From positions 124,001 through 188,000 of the forward strand of contig CAWIEF010000002.1 in NCBI GenBank assembly GCA_963835135.1: a stretch of 64,000 bases of DNA. The letters run 5' to 3'. Under the pieces are notes generated by a model that saw only the letters and a list, made by a program, of their open reading frames with translations, was not told the DNA's origin and searched no databases. Below, one piece after another: positions 17,031 to 24,860 of this stretch; the first letter of the stretch is position 1, and every line of letters starts with the position of its first letter. A program made the translations under genes and the position numbers. The stretch comes from JAVVHH01 sp963835135 (lineage in GTDB: Bacteria; Pseudomonadota; Alphaproteobacteria; Acetobacterales; Acetobacteraceae).

Positions 17031-17799
17031 CGCCGCCATGCTGAGCGCGCAGGGTCTCGCGTTGCGCTTCGGGCCGATCGTCGCGCTGGACGACGTCGCG
17101 GTCGAGCTTTGGCCGGGCGAGGTGCTGGCGATCGTCGGCGAGTCCGGGTCGGGCAAGACGACGCTGTTGAACGTGCTGGCCGGGCGCTCGAGGCCGGACG
17201 GGGGCGCGATCACCTACCGGGACCCGGAGGGGACGGCGCATGATCTGCTCGCGATGGGCGCGCCGGCGCTGCGGGCGCTGCATCGCTCGGACTGGGGGTT
17301 CGTGCAACAGAACCCGCGGGACAGCTTGCGCATGCGGGTGTCGGCCGGCGGCAACGTCGGCGAGCGCCTGATGGCGGCCGGGGCCCGGCATTACGGGTCG
17401 ATCCGCTCGACCGCGGCGGACTGGCTGCGGCAGGTGGAGATCGACCCGGCGCGCATTGACGACCTGCCGACCACGTTCTCGGGGGGCATGCTGCAGCGGC
17501 TGCAGATCGCCCGGACGCTGGTGACGCATCCGCGGCTGGTGTTCATGGACGAGCCGACCGGGGGGCTCGACGTGTCGGTACAGGCGCGGCTGCTCGACCT
17601 GGTGCGCACGTTGGTCGCGCGGTTGGGCATCGCGATCGTGCTGGTGACGCACGACATCGCGGTGGCGCGCCTGCTGGCGGGCCGGATCGTGGTGATGCAG
17701 CGTGGCCGGGTCGTAGAGACCGGGTTGACCGACCAGGTGCTGGAGGACCCGCAGCATCGGTATACGCAGCTGTTGGTGAGTTCGGTGCTTCAGGCATGA
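17023..17799 (+). CDS. phnK: C-P lyase ABC-type ATPase PhnK
   Basis: 258 residues using a GTG start at 17023 that overlaps the phnJ stop; an internal ATG at 17038 is an alternative. Walker A is GESGSGKTT near residue 39, the signature is FSGGMLQRLQIARTL near 150, and Walker B is VFMDEPTGGLDVS. No membrane partner is encoded: in C-P lyase PhnK binds the PhnGHIJ core rather than a transporter. It sits in the operon between phnJ and phnL. Confidence 0.94.
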   Translation: MGNAAMLSAQGLALRFGPIVALDDVAVELWPGEVLAIVGESGSGKTTLLNVLAGRSRPDGGAITYRDPEGTAHDLLAMGAPALRALHRSDWGFVQQNPRDSLRMRVSAGGNVGERLMAAGARHYGSIRSTAADWLRQVEIDPARIDDLPTTFSGGMLQRLQIARTLVTHPRLVFMDEPTGGLDVSVQARLLDLVRTLVARLGIAIVLVTHDIAVARLLAGRIVVMQRGRVVETGLTDQVLEDPQHRYTQLLVSSVLQA

Positions 17800-18488
17800 T
17801 CATGGTGGAGGCCACCGGCCTGACCAAGACGTTCGTGCTTCATCTGCAGGGCGGAACCCGCATCCCGGTGCTGGACGGACTGGATGCGACGCTCGAGAGC
17901 GGCTGCTGCACCGTGCTGGCCGGGCCGTCGGGGGCGGGCAAGTCGACGCTGATGCGGGCGCTGTATGGCAGCTACCGGGTCGATGGCGGGGCAATCCGGG
18001 TGCGTCACCGGGGCGCGTGGGTCGATATTGCCCAAGGAATACATGGTTGCGATCCGCGGCTGGTGCTCGAGGTCAGGCGGGAGACGCTGGGGTACGTGAG
18101 CCAGTTCCTGCGGGTGGTGCCGCGGGTGTCGGCCCTCCAGATCGTGGCGGAAGCGGCGCCGGGCCAGGACGGGCGCGAGCAGGCCGAGGCACTGCTGCTG
18201 CGGCTGAACATTCCGCGGCGGCTGCATGGGTTGCCGCCGGCGACCTTCTCGGGCGGCGAGCAGCAGCGGGTGAACCTGGCGCGTGGCTTCATCGGGGGGC
18301 ACCCGATCCTGCTGCTCGACGAACCGACCGCGTCGCTGGATGCGGAGAACCGGGACGTGGTGATCGGCCTAGTGGCCGAAGCCAAGGCGCGCGGGACGGC
18401 GCTGGCCGGAATTTTCCATGACAGCGCAGTGCGAGACGCGGTGGCGGATAGCGTGCTGACGATCTCTCCCCTAAGCATCGCGGCATGA
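17796..18488 (+). CDS. phnL: C-P lyase ABC-type ATPase PhnL
   Basis: 230 residues, start MIMVEATGLTKTFVLHLQGG overlapping the phnK stop by four bases. Walker A is GPSGAGKST near residue 44, the signature is FSGGEQQRVNLARGF near 150, and Walker B is ILLLDEPTASLD. The PhnL-specific segment DIAQGIHGCDPRLVLEVRRE lies between them. It acts with PhnG, PhnH and PhnI in forming the ribosylated phosphonate and also binds the core complex with PhnK. It overlaps phnM by four bases. Confidence 0.94.
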   Translation: MIMVEATGLTKTFVLHLQGGTRIPVLDGLDATLESGCCTVLAGPSGAGKSTLMRALYGSYRVDGGAIRVRHRGAWVDIAQGIHGCDPRLVLEVRRETLGYVSQFLRVVPRVSALQIVAEAAPGQDGREQAEALLLRLNIPRRLHGLPPATFSGGEQQRVNLARGFIGGHPILLLDEPTASLDAENRDVVIGLVAEAKARGTALAGIFHDSAVRDAVADSVLTISPLSIAA

Positions 18489-19615
18489 CGATTCTGACGA
18501 ATGCCCGCCTCGTTCTCGACGGCGAGGTGATCAGCGGCACCATCGTGCTGGATGGCCTGGCCATCGCCGAGGTGCAGCCCGGCCGGAGCAACGCGCCGGG
18601 CGCGTTCGATCTGGACGGCGACATCCTGATGCCGGGGATCGTCGACGTGCATACGGACAATCTCGAGCGGCAGGTGCAGCCCCGCAGCAACGCGCGCTGG
18701 CCGTCGCGTTCGGCGATGCTGACGCATGACGCGCAATGCGCCGTGTGCGGCGTGACGACCGTGCTGGACGCGCTCTGCCTGGGCGATCTCGGGTTCGACA
18801 AGGATCGGATCAAGACGTTCCATGACGGCGTGCGGGACCTGGATGCTCTCGATGGGACCGGGCTGTTGAAGTCGGAGCATTACCTGCACCTGCGCTGCGA
18901 GATGCCGGCCGGTGACGTGATGGAACTGCTCGAGCCGGTTGCCGACCATCGGCTGGTGCGGATGGTGAGCTTGATGGATCACTCGCCCGGCGTGGGGCAA
19001 TACGCGGATCTGGACCGGTATCGGGCGATGCGGCGGCGCGAGGGGCTCGCGGCGGAGACGATCGAGCGCCGGATCGGCGAACTGCAGGCGCAGCGTGCGC
19101 TGATGCGCGACGTGAACCGGCAGCGGCTGTTGCAGCGGATGGCTGGATCAGGGGTGGTGCTGGCGAGCCATGACGACCGCACCGAGGAGGAGATCGAGGA
19201 GAACCATCGCGATGGCATCCGGATCAGCGAGTTCCCGGTGTCGATGATCGCGGCGAAAGCGGCGCGGGCGCGCGACATGCAGGTGATCGCCGGGGCGCCG
19301 AACATCGTCCGCGGCGGGTCGCATTCGGGCAACGTGTCGGCGGCCGCGCTCGTGCGCGAGCGGGCGGTGGACGGGCTGGCGAGCGATTACGTGCCGGCCA
19401 GCCTGGTCGAGGCGGCGTTCGCTTGTGTCGAGATGACCGGGATCACGCTTCCGGAGGGCGTGTCGATGATAACGGCGGCCCCGGCCGCGATGGCTGGGTT
19501 GGCCGATCGGGGCCGGATCGGCCCGGGTCTGCGCGCCGACCTGGTGCGCGTGCGGGAGCACGAGGGGATACCCGTCGTGCGGCAGGTGTGGCGCGCGGGG
19601 GAGCGGGTCATCTGA
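18485..19615 (+). CDS. phnM: Alpha-D-ribose 1-methylphosphonate 5-triphosphate diphosphatase PhnM
   Basis: 376 residues, amidohydrolase fold. N-terminal MTILTNARLVLDGEVISGTI, metal site DVHTDNLERQVQPR near 57, MDHSPGVGQYADL near 163, and SHDDRTEEEIEENH near 222. It removes diphosphate from the ribosyl triphosphonate to give the substrate of PhnJ. Its TGA stop overlaps the probable CTG start of the next gene. Full length and in operon order. Confidence 0.95.
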   Translation: MTILTNARLVLDGEVISGTIVLDGLAIAEVQPGRSNAPGAFDLDGDILMPGIVDVHTDNLERQVQPRSNARWPSRSAMLTHDAQCAVCGVTTVLDALCLGDLGFDKDRIKTFHDGVRDLDALDGTGLLKSEHYLHLRCEMPAGDVMELLEPVADHRLVRMVSLMDHSPGVGQYADLDRYRAMRRREGLAAETIERRIGELQAQRALMRDVNRQRLLQRMAGSGVVLASHDDRTEEEIEENHRDGIRISEFPVSMIAAKAARARDMQVIAGAPNIVRGGSHSGNVSAAALVRERAVDGLASDYVPASLVEAAFACVEMTGITLPEGVSMITAAPAAMAGLADRGRIGPGLRADLVRVREHEGIPVVRQVWRAGERVI

Positions 19616-20277
19616 GCGTTCGGGTCGCGATCTATTACGCCCCGGAGCTGGACGATCCGCTCTGGGCGGCGGGGTGTGCGTGGTTGGGGCGGGACCCGGA
19701 GCGGGGCGCGGAGGTGCCGCAGCCGGCGCACGAGGGGATCGCTGCGGTCACGTCGGAGGCCCGTGTGTATGGCTTCCACTGCACGCTGAAGCCGCCCATG
19801 CGGTTGGCGACCTCCTACGGTGCGTTCCGAGACGACGTGTCGGCGATGGTGCAGTCGCTACGGCCGTTCGCGCTGCCGGCATTGGCGGTGGCGGACCTTT
19901 CGGGGTTCCTGGCGGTGAGGGAGACGGCGCCCAGCCCCGAGCTGCAAGCGTTGGCCGATGCGTGCGTGGCGTGGCCGGACCGGCATCGAGCGCCGCCCGA
20001 TACGGCGGAGCTGGCTCGGCGGCGGGGCAAGGGACTGGCTCCGGACGCGGATCAGTTGTTGCTGCGCTGGGGATATCCTGGCGTGTTCGGGCGGTGGCGG
20101 TTCCACATGACGCTGACCCGGCGGCTGAGCGACCAGACGACATGGCGGGGCGCGGCGGAGCGCCATTTCGCGGGTGCGCTCTCGCAGGCGCGGCGGGTGA
20201 CGTCGATTTGCCTATTCACGCAGGCGGGGCCGGGCGCGCCATTCTTGCTGGCTGAACGGATCGCGCTGCCGGGTTAG
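19612..20277 (+). CDS. DUF1045 phosphonate-operon protein, 2H phosphoesterase-like
   Basis: 221 residues in the phosphonate-operon family (DUF1045). Two HxTL motifs are visible, H56-C-T-L (YGFHCTLKPP) and H165-M-T-L (WRFHMTLTRR), the signature of 2H phosphoesterases that act on cyclic phosphates. The likely start is CTG at 19612, giving MSVRVAIYYAPELDD, which overlaps the phnM stop like the other junctions; GTG at 19588 is an alternative. Because phnP is absent here, it may open the ribosyl cyclic phosphate made by PhnJ. That role is inference; membership of the operon is clear. Confidence 0.85.
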   Translation: MSVRVAIYYAPELDDPLWAAGCAWLGRDPERGAEVPQPAHEGIAAVTSEARVYGFHCTLKPPMRLATSYGAFRDDVSAMVQSLRPFALPALAVADLSGFLAVRETAPSPELQALADACVAWPDRHRAPPDTAELARRRGKGLAPDADQLLLRWGYPGVFGRWRFHMTLTRRLSDQTTWRGAAERHFAGALSQARRVTSICLFTQAGPGAPFLLAERIALPG

Positions 20278-21128
20278 GCGAGCCGGGCCTTGCCGTTGTC
20301 GATGACCTTGGCGCCGCGGGCCTCGACGCTGGCCCGGAACGAGACGACGTCGTCCTCGCGCCAGAGATCGACGGTGACGGCCTCGCCGGGAAAGACGGGG
20401 GCGGAAAAGCGGACGTCGATGGCGCGGAGGCGGGCCGGGTCGTAGTCGCAGTAGGTGCGCAGGATCGCATGGCCGACGAGGCCGTAGGTGGCGAGGCCGT
20501 GTAGGATGGGCCGGTCGAACCCGGCGGCGCGGCCGGCGTCCGGATGCGAGTGCAGAGGGTTGAGGTCGCCGCTGAAGCGGTAGATCAAGGCCTGGTTGAG
20601 GAAAGTCGGCAGCGTGCAGCGCCGATCGGGGGCGCGGTCGGGCAGTTTATGCGGGGTTCGGGGTTGCGCCGGATTGCCGCCGAAGCCGCCGTCGGCGCGG
20701 GCGAAAGTGCTGCGCCAGAGATGGGCGACGGGCTCGCCGGACTCGTCGTCCATCAGGGTCGATGCAGCGTAGATGATGGCGCCGCGCCCAGGGCCCTTGT
20801 CGACGACATGGGTGATGCGGCTCAGCGAGCGGAAACGGCCACGGGCGGGCATGGGTTTGAGAAGCTCGAGGCCCTGTTCGCCGTGGACGATCATCGCGCG
20901 GTTGACGCCCGAGCGCGGGTCGGCCGCCCAGGACGGCCCGAGGCACATGCAAGCCGGCATGGTGGGCACGCCGAGATTGTCCTCCTCGCGGACGAAACGG
21001 AGTTGGTCCAGGTCGAGCGGGTCGGCGCCGAAGCCGACGCCGAGGGCATAGAGGGCCATGTCGCGGCGCGTATAGGTCTGGACGACAGTTTCGAACGGCC
21101 AGTCGAGCAGCGCCTTTGGATCGATCAT
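20274..21128 (-). CDS. MaoC-family (R)-enoyl-CoA hydratase / hydratase 2-like
   Basis: 284 residues, tandem hot-dog folds. The N-terminal half is a MaoC_N-type inactive domain (about 10-140). The C-terminal half (about 165-280) carries FSGDLNPLHSHPDAGRAAGF, matching the hydratase-2 motif with catalytic Asp and His. It adds water to trans-2-enoyl-CoA to give the R-3-hydroxy isomer, in fatty-acid or polyketide-type catabolism. It is convergent with the phosphonate operon, overlapping its last four bases, and not functionally tied to it. Confidence 0.9.
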   Translation of the reverse strand: MIDPKALLDWPFETVVQTYTRRDMALYALGVGFGADPLDLDQLRFVREEDNLGVPTMPACMCLGPSWAADPRSGVNRAMIVHGEQGLELLKPMPARGRFRSLSRITHVVDKGPGRGAIIYAASTLMDDESGEPVAHLWRSTFARADGGFGGNPAQPRTPHKLPDRAPDRRCTLPTFLNQALIYRFSGDLNPLHSHPDAGRAAGFDRPILHGLATYGLVGHAILRTYCDYDPARLRAIDVRFSAPVFPGEAVTVDLWREDDVVSFRASVEARGAKVIDNGKARLA

Positions 21129-21184
21129 CGTTCCCCCTTTACCGCAGCTTACCAGCTCGGACTGCGGTGCCAGAGGAAAACGCT

Positions 21185-21205
21185 GCTGCTTCGAAGCGGC
21201 TTTTT
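21185..21205. terminator. Hairpin with T-run between two minus-strand genes
   Basis: GCTGC-TTCGAA-GCGGC (21185-21200, one G-U pair) is followed by TTTTT on the plus strand. On the minus strand the same hairpin is followed, a few bases later, by TTTT. Located between the end of the Ser-rich hypothetical gene and the start of the MaoC gene, it may act as a terminator for the former or be bidirectional. The stem is short. Confidence 0.4.
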
Positions 21206-21222
21206 GCGGTCCGAAGGCGGGC

Positions 21223-21741
21223 TTAGGCCGTCAGCGAGGCCGAACCGCTCGAGCCCAAGCCCTGGGTCTTGGCGTAGGCCAGCAGCGAGGAGGCCAGATT
21301 CTGGAACGGATTGGTCGTGCCGTTGCTGGACGATACGGCCGTGGACGTGGCCGAGCCGTCGGTCGGAGCCGGGTCATCGCCAAGCTGCGCAGGAGATGGC
21401 GAGCCCGAGTGGTGATGGTGGTGGCCGTGAGCACCGGACGTGTTGAGGCCCTGGGACACGGCCTGCAGATCGTTGGCGATGGTGCTGGTCGGATCTGTCG
21501 ATGGGCTGGCCGTGCCGGACGTGCTCGCCTGGAGGTCGACGAACAGCTTCTGCACGGCCGAGCTGAAGCTCGCGCCGGTGCTGCTGCCCGGCGCCGTGCT
21601 CGGCGTGGAAGCGGCGGCGGAGGACGCGTCGAACGAGGTGCTGCTGGCACTGTTGCTATTGCTGTTGCTGTTGCTGCCCGTTACGCTTTTGTACAGGTCG
21701 TAGAGCTGGGAAGCGCCGGCCGAGATCAAGCTGGCATACAT
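21223..21741 (-). CDS. Hypothetical Ser/Thr/Asn-rich low-complexity protein with His tract
   Basis: 172 residues starting MYASLISAGASQLYDLYKSV, with AGGAG five bases before the ATG. I do not recognise the family. Visible features: an Asn-Ser repeat (SNSNSNSN at about 23-30, encoded by hexanucleotide repeats at 21651-21676), Ala/Ser/Thr/Pro-rich low complexity, a central more ordered stretch (FSSAVQKLFVDLQAS), a HGHHHHH tract near residue 105, and a C-terminal FQNLASSLLAYAKTQGLG. No signal peptide. The two ordered helices resemble short export or adhesion-type repeats but no function can be assigned. It lies alone, before the aldo/keto reductase on the same strand. Confidence 0.7.
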   Translation of the reverse strand: MYASLISAGASQLYDLYKSVTGSNSNSNSNSASSTSFDASSAAASTPSTAPGSSTGASFSSAVQKLFVDLQASTSGTASPSTDPTSTIANDLQAVSQGLNTSGAHGHHHHHSGSPSPAQLGDDPAPTDGSATSTAVSSSNGTTNPFQNLASSLLAYAKTQGLGSSGSASLTA

Positions 21742-21860
21742 TATCGTCTCCTGCACGGGAGTGTGCGGGACGAGAGGTGCAAGCGCCAGGCCAGCGGCCC
21801 GCGACACGTCGTCAACGGCTTAGCGCAGGACGCGCGCGGCAGAATGTGCCGGGCGGCAGT

Positions 21861-22931
21861 TCATGCCGGATCAGGCGCGGTCGCGCCGGCCGGATCAGGC
21901 GCGGTCGCGCCGGCCGGACCAGGCGCGGTTCGCGCCGGACGGCCCTCGATCGGGTAGGCCGGGTCGTTGAAGCCGGGAACGGCGTGGTGGCCCGGAGCGA
22001 CCCGGGCATCGACGAACGCCTCGTCGTCGGCAGAGAACGGCGCGTCCAACGCCTCGAGATAGCTGTCCCATTGGGCCTCTGTACGGGGACCGCCGATGAT
22101 GCCCGTGACGAACCGGTTGTTGAGCACCCAGCCGACGGCGAACGCGGTGGGAGACCGGCCCGTGCGTTCGGCATGGGTGGCGATCTCGCGGGCGAGACGG
22201 AGAGAGTGGGGGTCCATCTCGGTTTGCGCCAGGCGTCTGTCGCCGCGCGCCGCGCGGGTCTCAGCGGGCGGCGGCGTGTCGGGGTCGTATTTGCCGGTGA
22301 GGATGCCCCGGCCGAGCGGCGAATAGCTAACCACGCCGAGGCCGTAGAAATCGCAAGCCGGGAGGTGCTCGGTCTCAGGCGTGCGGTTCAGCGCGTGGTA
22401 GTACGGCTGGCTGACGACGGGACGGCCGATTCCCATGGCGTCACACAGCGCGCAGATCTCGGCGACGCGCCAGGCCCGGTAGTTGGACAGGCCGAAATAG
22501 CGGATCTTCCCGGCGCGGACGAGGTCGCCCATGGCGCGGACGGTCTCGGCGAGCGGCGTCGCGTGGTCCTCCTTGTGGAGATAGTAGATGTCGATGTGGC
22601 CGGTCGCGAGGCGCTCGAGGCTGCGCTCGACGGCGCGCATGATCCATTGACGGGAGGTGCCCTGCCCGTTCGGGTCCTCTGCGCCCTTGTTGGCGAGCTT
22701 GGTGGCGACGATCCAGGCGTCCCGGTCGACCGCGATGGCCCGGCCGACGATCTCCTCGGAGCGGCCGCCAGTATACGCGTCCGCGGTATCGATGAAGTTG
22801 ACGCCGGCGTCGCGGGCGCGGGCGATGATGCGGGCTGCGGTCGGCTCGTCCGTCGGGCCGCCGAAATTCATGCTGCCGAGGCAAAGACGCGAGACGCGCA
22901 GGCCGCTTCGGCCAAGGTTCCGGTAGATCAT
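21861..22931 (-). CDS. Aldo/keto reductase
   Basis: 356 residues, TIM-barrel NADPH reductase. Opening MIYRNLGRSGLRVSRLCLGSMNFGG, catalytic region NFIDTADAYTGGRSEE near 50 (Asp, Tyr), KLANKG (Lys) near 85, YYLHKEDHATP (His) near 120, and a C-terminal cofactor segment TGIIGGPRTEAQWD near 290. This is the AKR branch of general stress protein 69/YajO type. Substrate unknown. The last 20 or so residues (APGPAGATAPDPAGATAPDPA) are not part of the fold: they are encoded by a 24-base tandem repeat and seem a recent extension. Confidence 0.9.
   Translation of the reverse strand: MIYRNLGRSGLRVSRLCLGSMNFGGPTDEPTAARIIARARDAGVNFIDTADAYTGGRSEEIVGRAIAVDRDAWIVATKLANKGAEDPNGQGTSRQWIMRAVERSLERLATGHIDIYYLHKEDHATPLAETVRAMGDLVRAGKIRYFGLSNYRAWRVAEICALCDAMGIGRPVVSQPYYHALNRTPETEHLPACDFYGLGVVSYSPLGRGILTGKYDPDTPPPAETRAARGDRRLAQTEMDPHSLRLAREIATHAERTGRSPTAFAVGWVLNNRFVTGIIGGPRTEAQWDSYLEALDAPFSADDEAFVDARVAPGHHAVPGFNDPAYPIEGRPARTAPGPAGATAPDPAGATAPDPA
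21865..21937. repeat. 24-base tandem repeat extending the aldo/keto reductase C-terminus
   Basis: Two identical 24-base units (21865-21888, 21889-21912) are followed by a 25-base variant (21913-21937, with one substitution and one inserted base). In the reductase frame they encode GATAPDPA-type octapeptides at the very C-terminus. Unit number is likely to vary between strains by slippage. Confidence 0.85.
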
Positions 22932-22978
22932 GCGGCATAGCCCCCGTTGGACGCCGGACCCTGCTCAACTTCGACGGA

Positions 22979-23156
22979 TCATTCAAGACGACCAGGCGCC
23001 GAATAGGGACGGCCAGGGTCCGTTCGCCGCCATGCTGCTCGCCGACATGGGCGCGGAGTCAGGCGCCAGTGCACCAGCGTGAAGGGTGGCTCGGCATCGT
23101 CGTGCGGACCGAACACCGCTTCGACCGCGGTGCCGACGGTGACGGGCTCACGCGTC
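22979..23156 (-). pseudogene. Possible C-terminal remnant of a DUF35 OB-fold acyl-CoA-associated protein
   Basis: Right after the enoyl-CoA hydratase stop the minus strand reads EPVTVGTAVEAVFGPHDD, then AEPPFTLVHWRLTP. This resembles the end of Zn-ribbon/OB-fold (DUF35) proteins that accompany thiolases. There is no start codon or N-terminal zinc ribbon in this frame; the segment begins at the hydratase stop. A truncated remnant is the simplest reading, but similarity was judged by eye only. Confidence 0.35.
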
Positions 23157-23940
23157 AGTGCCCGCTGAAGCGGGGCGGGCGCTTGGCGGCGAACGCCGCA
23201 CGGCCCTCGGCAAAATCCGCCGTCCCGTACAGCAGCCCCTGCGCGTCGGCTTCCGCCTTGAGGAAGTCGTCCAAACTGTCCGTGGCGCGGCCGAGCAAAG
23301 CCTTGGCCATCGTGTTGGACAGCGGCGACCGTTCCGCGATGTCGCCCGCGAGCGCCTGCGCGGTCGCCAGCGCCTCGCCCGGCGGGGCCAGCACGTCCAC
23401 GATACCCTGCCGCTCGGCCTCGTCGGCGTTCAGCGGCTTGCCCCGCAGCATTAGCAGCTTGGCGCGCCCGAGCCCCATCCGGCGCGGCAGCGTCCAGGCC
23501 GCGCCGAGGTCCGGCACGAGGCCGATCCTGTTGAACGAGCAGGTGAAAATCGCCTGACTGGATGCAACGACCACGTCGCAAGCCGCCGCCAGCGACAGCC
23601 CGGCGCCGGCGGCGTGCCCCTCCACCGCCGCGATCACCGGCGTGTCGCCGCCGACCAGCAGACGGATGAGCTGCTGGATGACCGCCATGCGGGCGCGGCC
23701 GGTCATGCCGCCCGCGTCGTTCATGCCGGAGATGTCGCCGCCGGCGCAGAAATGCCCGCCGGCGCCGGTCAGCACGATCGCGCGGCAGGCCGGGTCGGCG
23801 TTGCCCTGCTCGAGCCCGGCAATCAGGGCCGCCTTGAGCGCCGGTGCCAACGCGTTGCGGCGGCGCTCGTAGGACATGGTGAGCGTCAGCACCGCGCCCT
23901 CCATGCTGGACAGGACGGTGATCTGTTCTGCGTGATCCAT
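23155..23940 (-). CDS. Enoyl-CoA hydratase/isomerase (PaaG-like crotonase)
   Basis: 261 residues of the crotonase fold. Oxyanion-hole segments are GAGGHFCAGGDISGM near 60 and EGHAAGAGLSLAAACDVV near 107. The first catalytic Glu of classical hydratases is replaced (LSLAA), while the second position gives IGLVPDLGAAW with Asp, as in PaaG-type isomerases. So isomerisation of an unsaturated CoA ester is likelier than hydration. A C-terminal FAEGRAAFAAKRPPRFSGH is typical. It is followed by an apparent DUF35 remnant. The next gene upstream is a nitroreductase on the same strand. Confidence 0.88.
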   Translation of the reverse strand: MDHAEQITVLSSMEGAVLTLTMSYERRRNALAPALKAALIAGLEQGNADPACRAIVLTGAGGHFCAGGDISGMNDAGGMTGRARMAVIQQLIRLLVGGDTPVIAAVEGHAAGAGLSLAAACDVVVASSQAIFTCSFNRIGLVPDLGAAWTLPRRMGLGRAKLLMLRGKPLNADEAERQGIVDVLAPPGEALATAQALAGDIAERSPLSNTMAKALLGRATDSLDDFLKAEADAQGLLYGTADFAEGRAAFAAKRPPRFSGH

Positions 23941-23988
23941 GTGCGGCTCGTCTCCTTCATCCGGTTCGACTGATCGGCGCGTCCATCG

Positions 23989-24735
23989 TCACGACCCGTT
24001 CGATGACGGGCAATTCGGCTCCGCGGTGGTGTCGGCGTGAAACGTGACGAAACTGTCGAGCGGCTCGCGCGGGGCATGCAGCGCGTTCGTCGGCTCGGCG
24101 GGATCGGCATATCCGAGCGCCATGCCGCACACGACCGTTTCGTCCGCGGGAATGCCGAGTTCATGCCGTAGGATGTCGGGGTAGGTGGCAATCGCCGCCT
24201 GCGGGCAGGTGTCGAGCCCGAAGCCGCGGGCCGCGACCATGATGTTCTGCAGGAACATGCCGTAATCGAGCCAACTGCCCTGTTGCATGTCCTTGTCGAT
24301 AGTGAAGATGAGAGCGACCGGCGCCCCGAAGAACATGTAGTTGCGCGCGCGTTGCCGGTCGCCGGCGGCCCGGTCGCCCTTGGCGACACCGGCCAGCCGG
24401 TACAGCTCCCAGCCCACGGCGCGGCGCCGCTCGAGGTACGGAGAGCGCCAACGGACGGGGTAGTATTCGTACTCCCGCTGCTCCGGCCGTCCGGAAGAGA
24501 ATGCGTCACTCAGCAGGGCGGCGACACGGCCCAGCGTCGCCCCGGTCAGGACGTGCAGTTTCCAAGGCTGGATGTTGCTGCCGCTCGGCGCCCGGCTGGC
24601 GATCTCGAGCAGCGTCTCGATCGCCTGCCGCTCGACCGGCGCCGGCAGGAAGCCGCGGATACTGCGGCGGCTCGTGATGGCGTAGGACACCGCCGTTCGC
24701 AACGTCTCCGCGTCGATGAAAGGGGCTGCCCGCAC
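23989..24735 (-). CDS. Nitroreductase-family FMN oxidoreductase
   Basis: 248 residues. FMN-binding SRRSIRGFLPAPV near 23, SRAPSGSNIQPWKLHVLTG near 47, and GLDTCPQAAIATYPDILRHELG near 180 match the nitroreductase (NfnB/BluB-like fold) family. Such proteins reduce nitro compounds, quinones or other acceptors with NAD(P)H, usually as FMN dimers. The natural substrate is unknown. It is divergent from the prolyl oligopeptidase gene with 125 bases between. Confidence 0.88.
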   Translation of the reverse strand: MRAAPFIDAETLRTAVSYAITSRRSIRGFLPAPVERQAIETLLEIASRAPSGSNIQPWKLHVLTGATLGRVAALLSDAFSSGRPEQREYEYYPVRWRSPYLERRRAVGWELYRLAGVAKGDRAAGDRQRARNYMFFGAPVALIFTIDKDMQQGSWLDYGMFLQNIMVAARGFGLDTCPQAAIATYPDILRHELGIPADETVVCGMALGYADPAEPTNALHAPREPLDSFVTFHADTTAEPNCPSSNGS

Positions 24736-24860
24736 TGCTCGATCGCCTCTGCCCTCAGATTGTGCGTCTCACAGATGCATGTCGTGGGTCACGAGTCCAT
24801 CCGCACGAAGATGGGTCGCCAGATGGCCGAGGTGGTGTGCATGCGGCATAGTGCGCGGTC

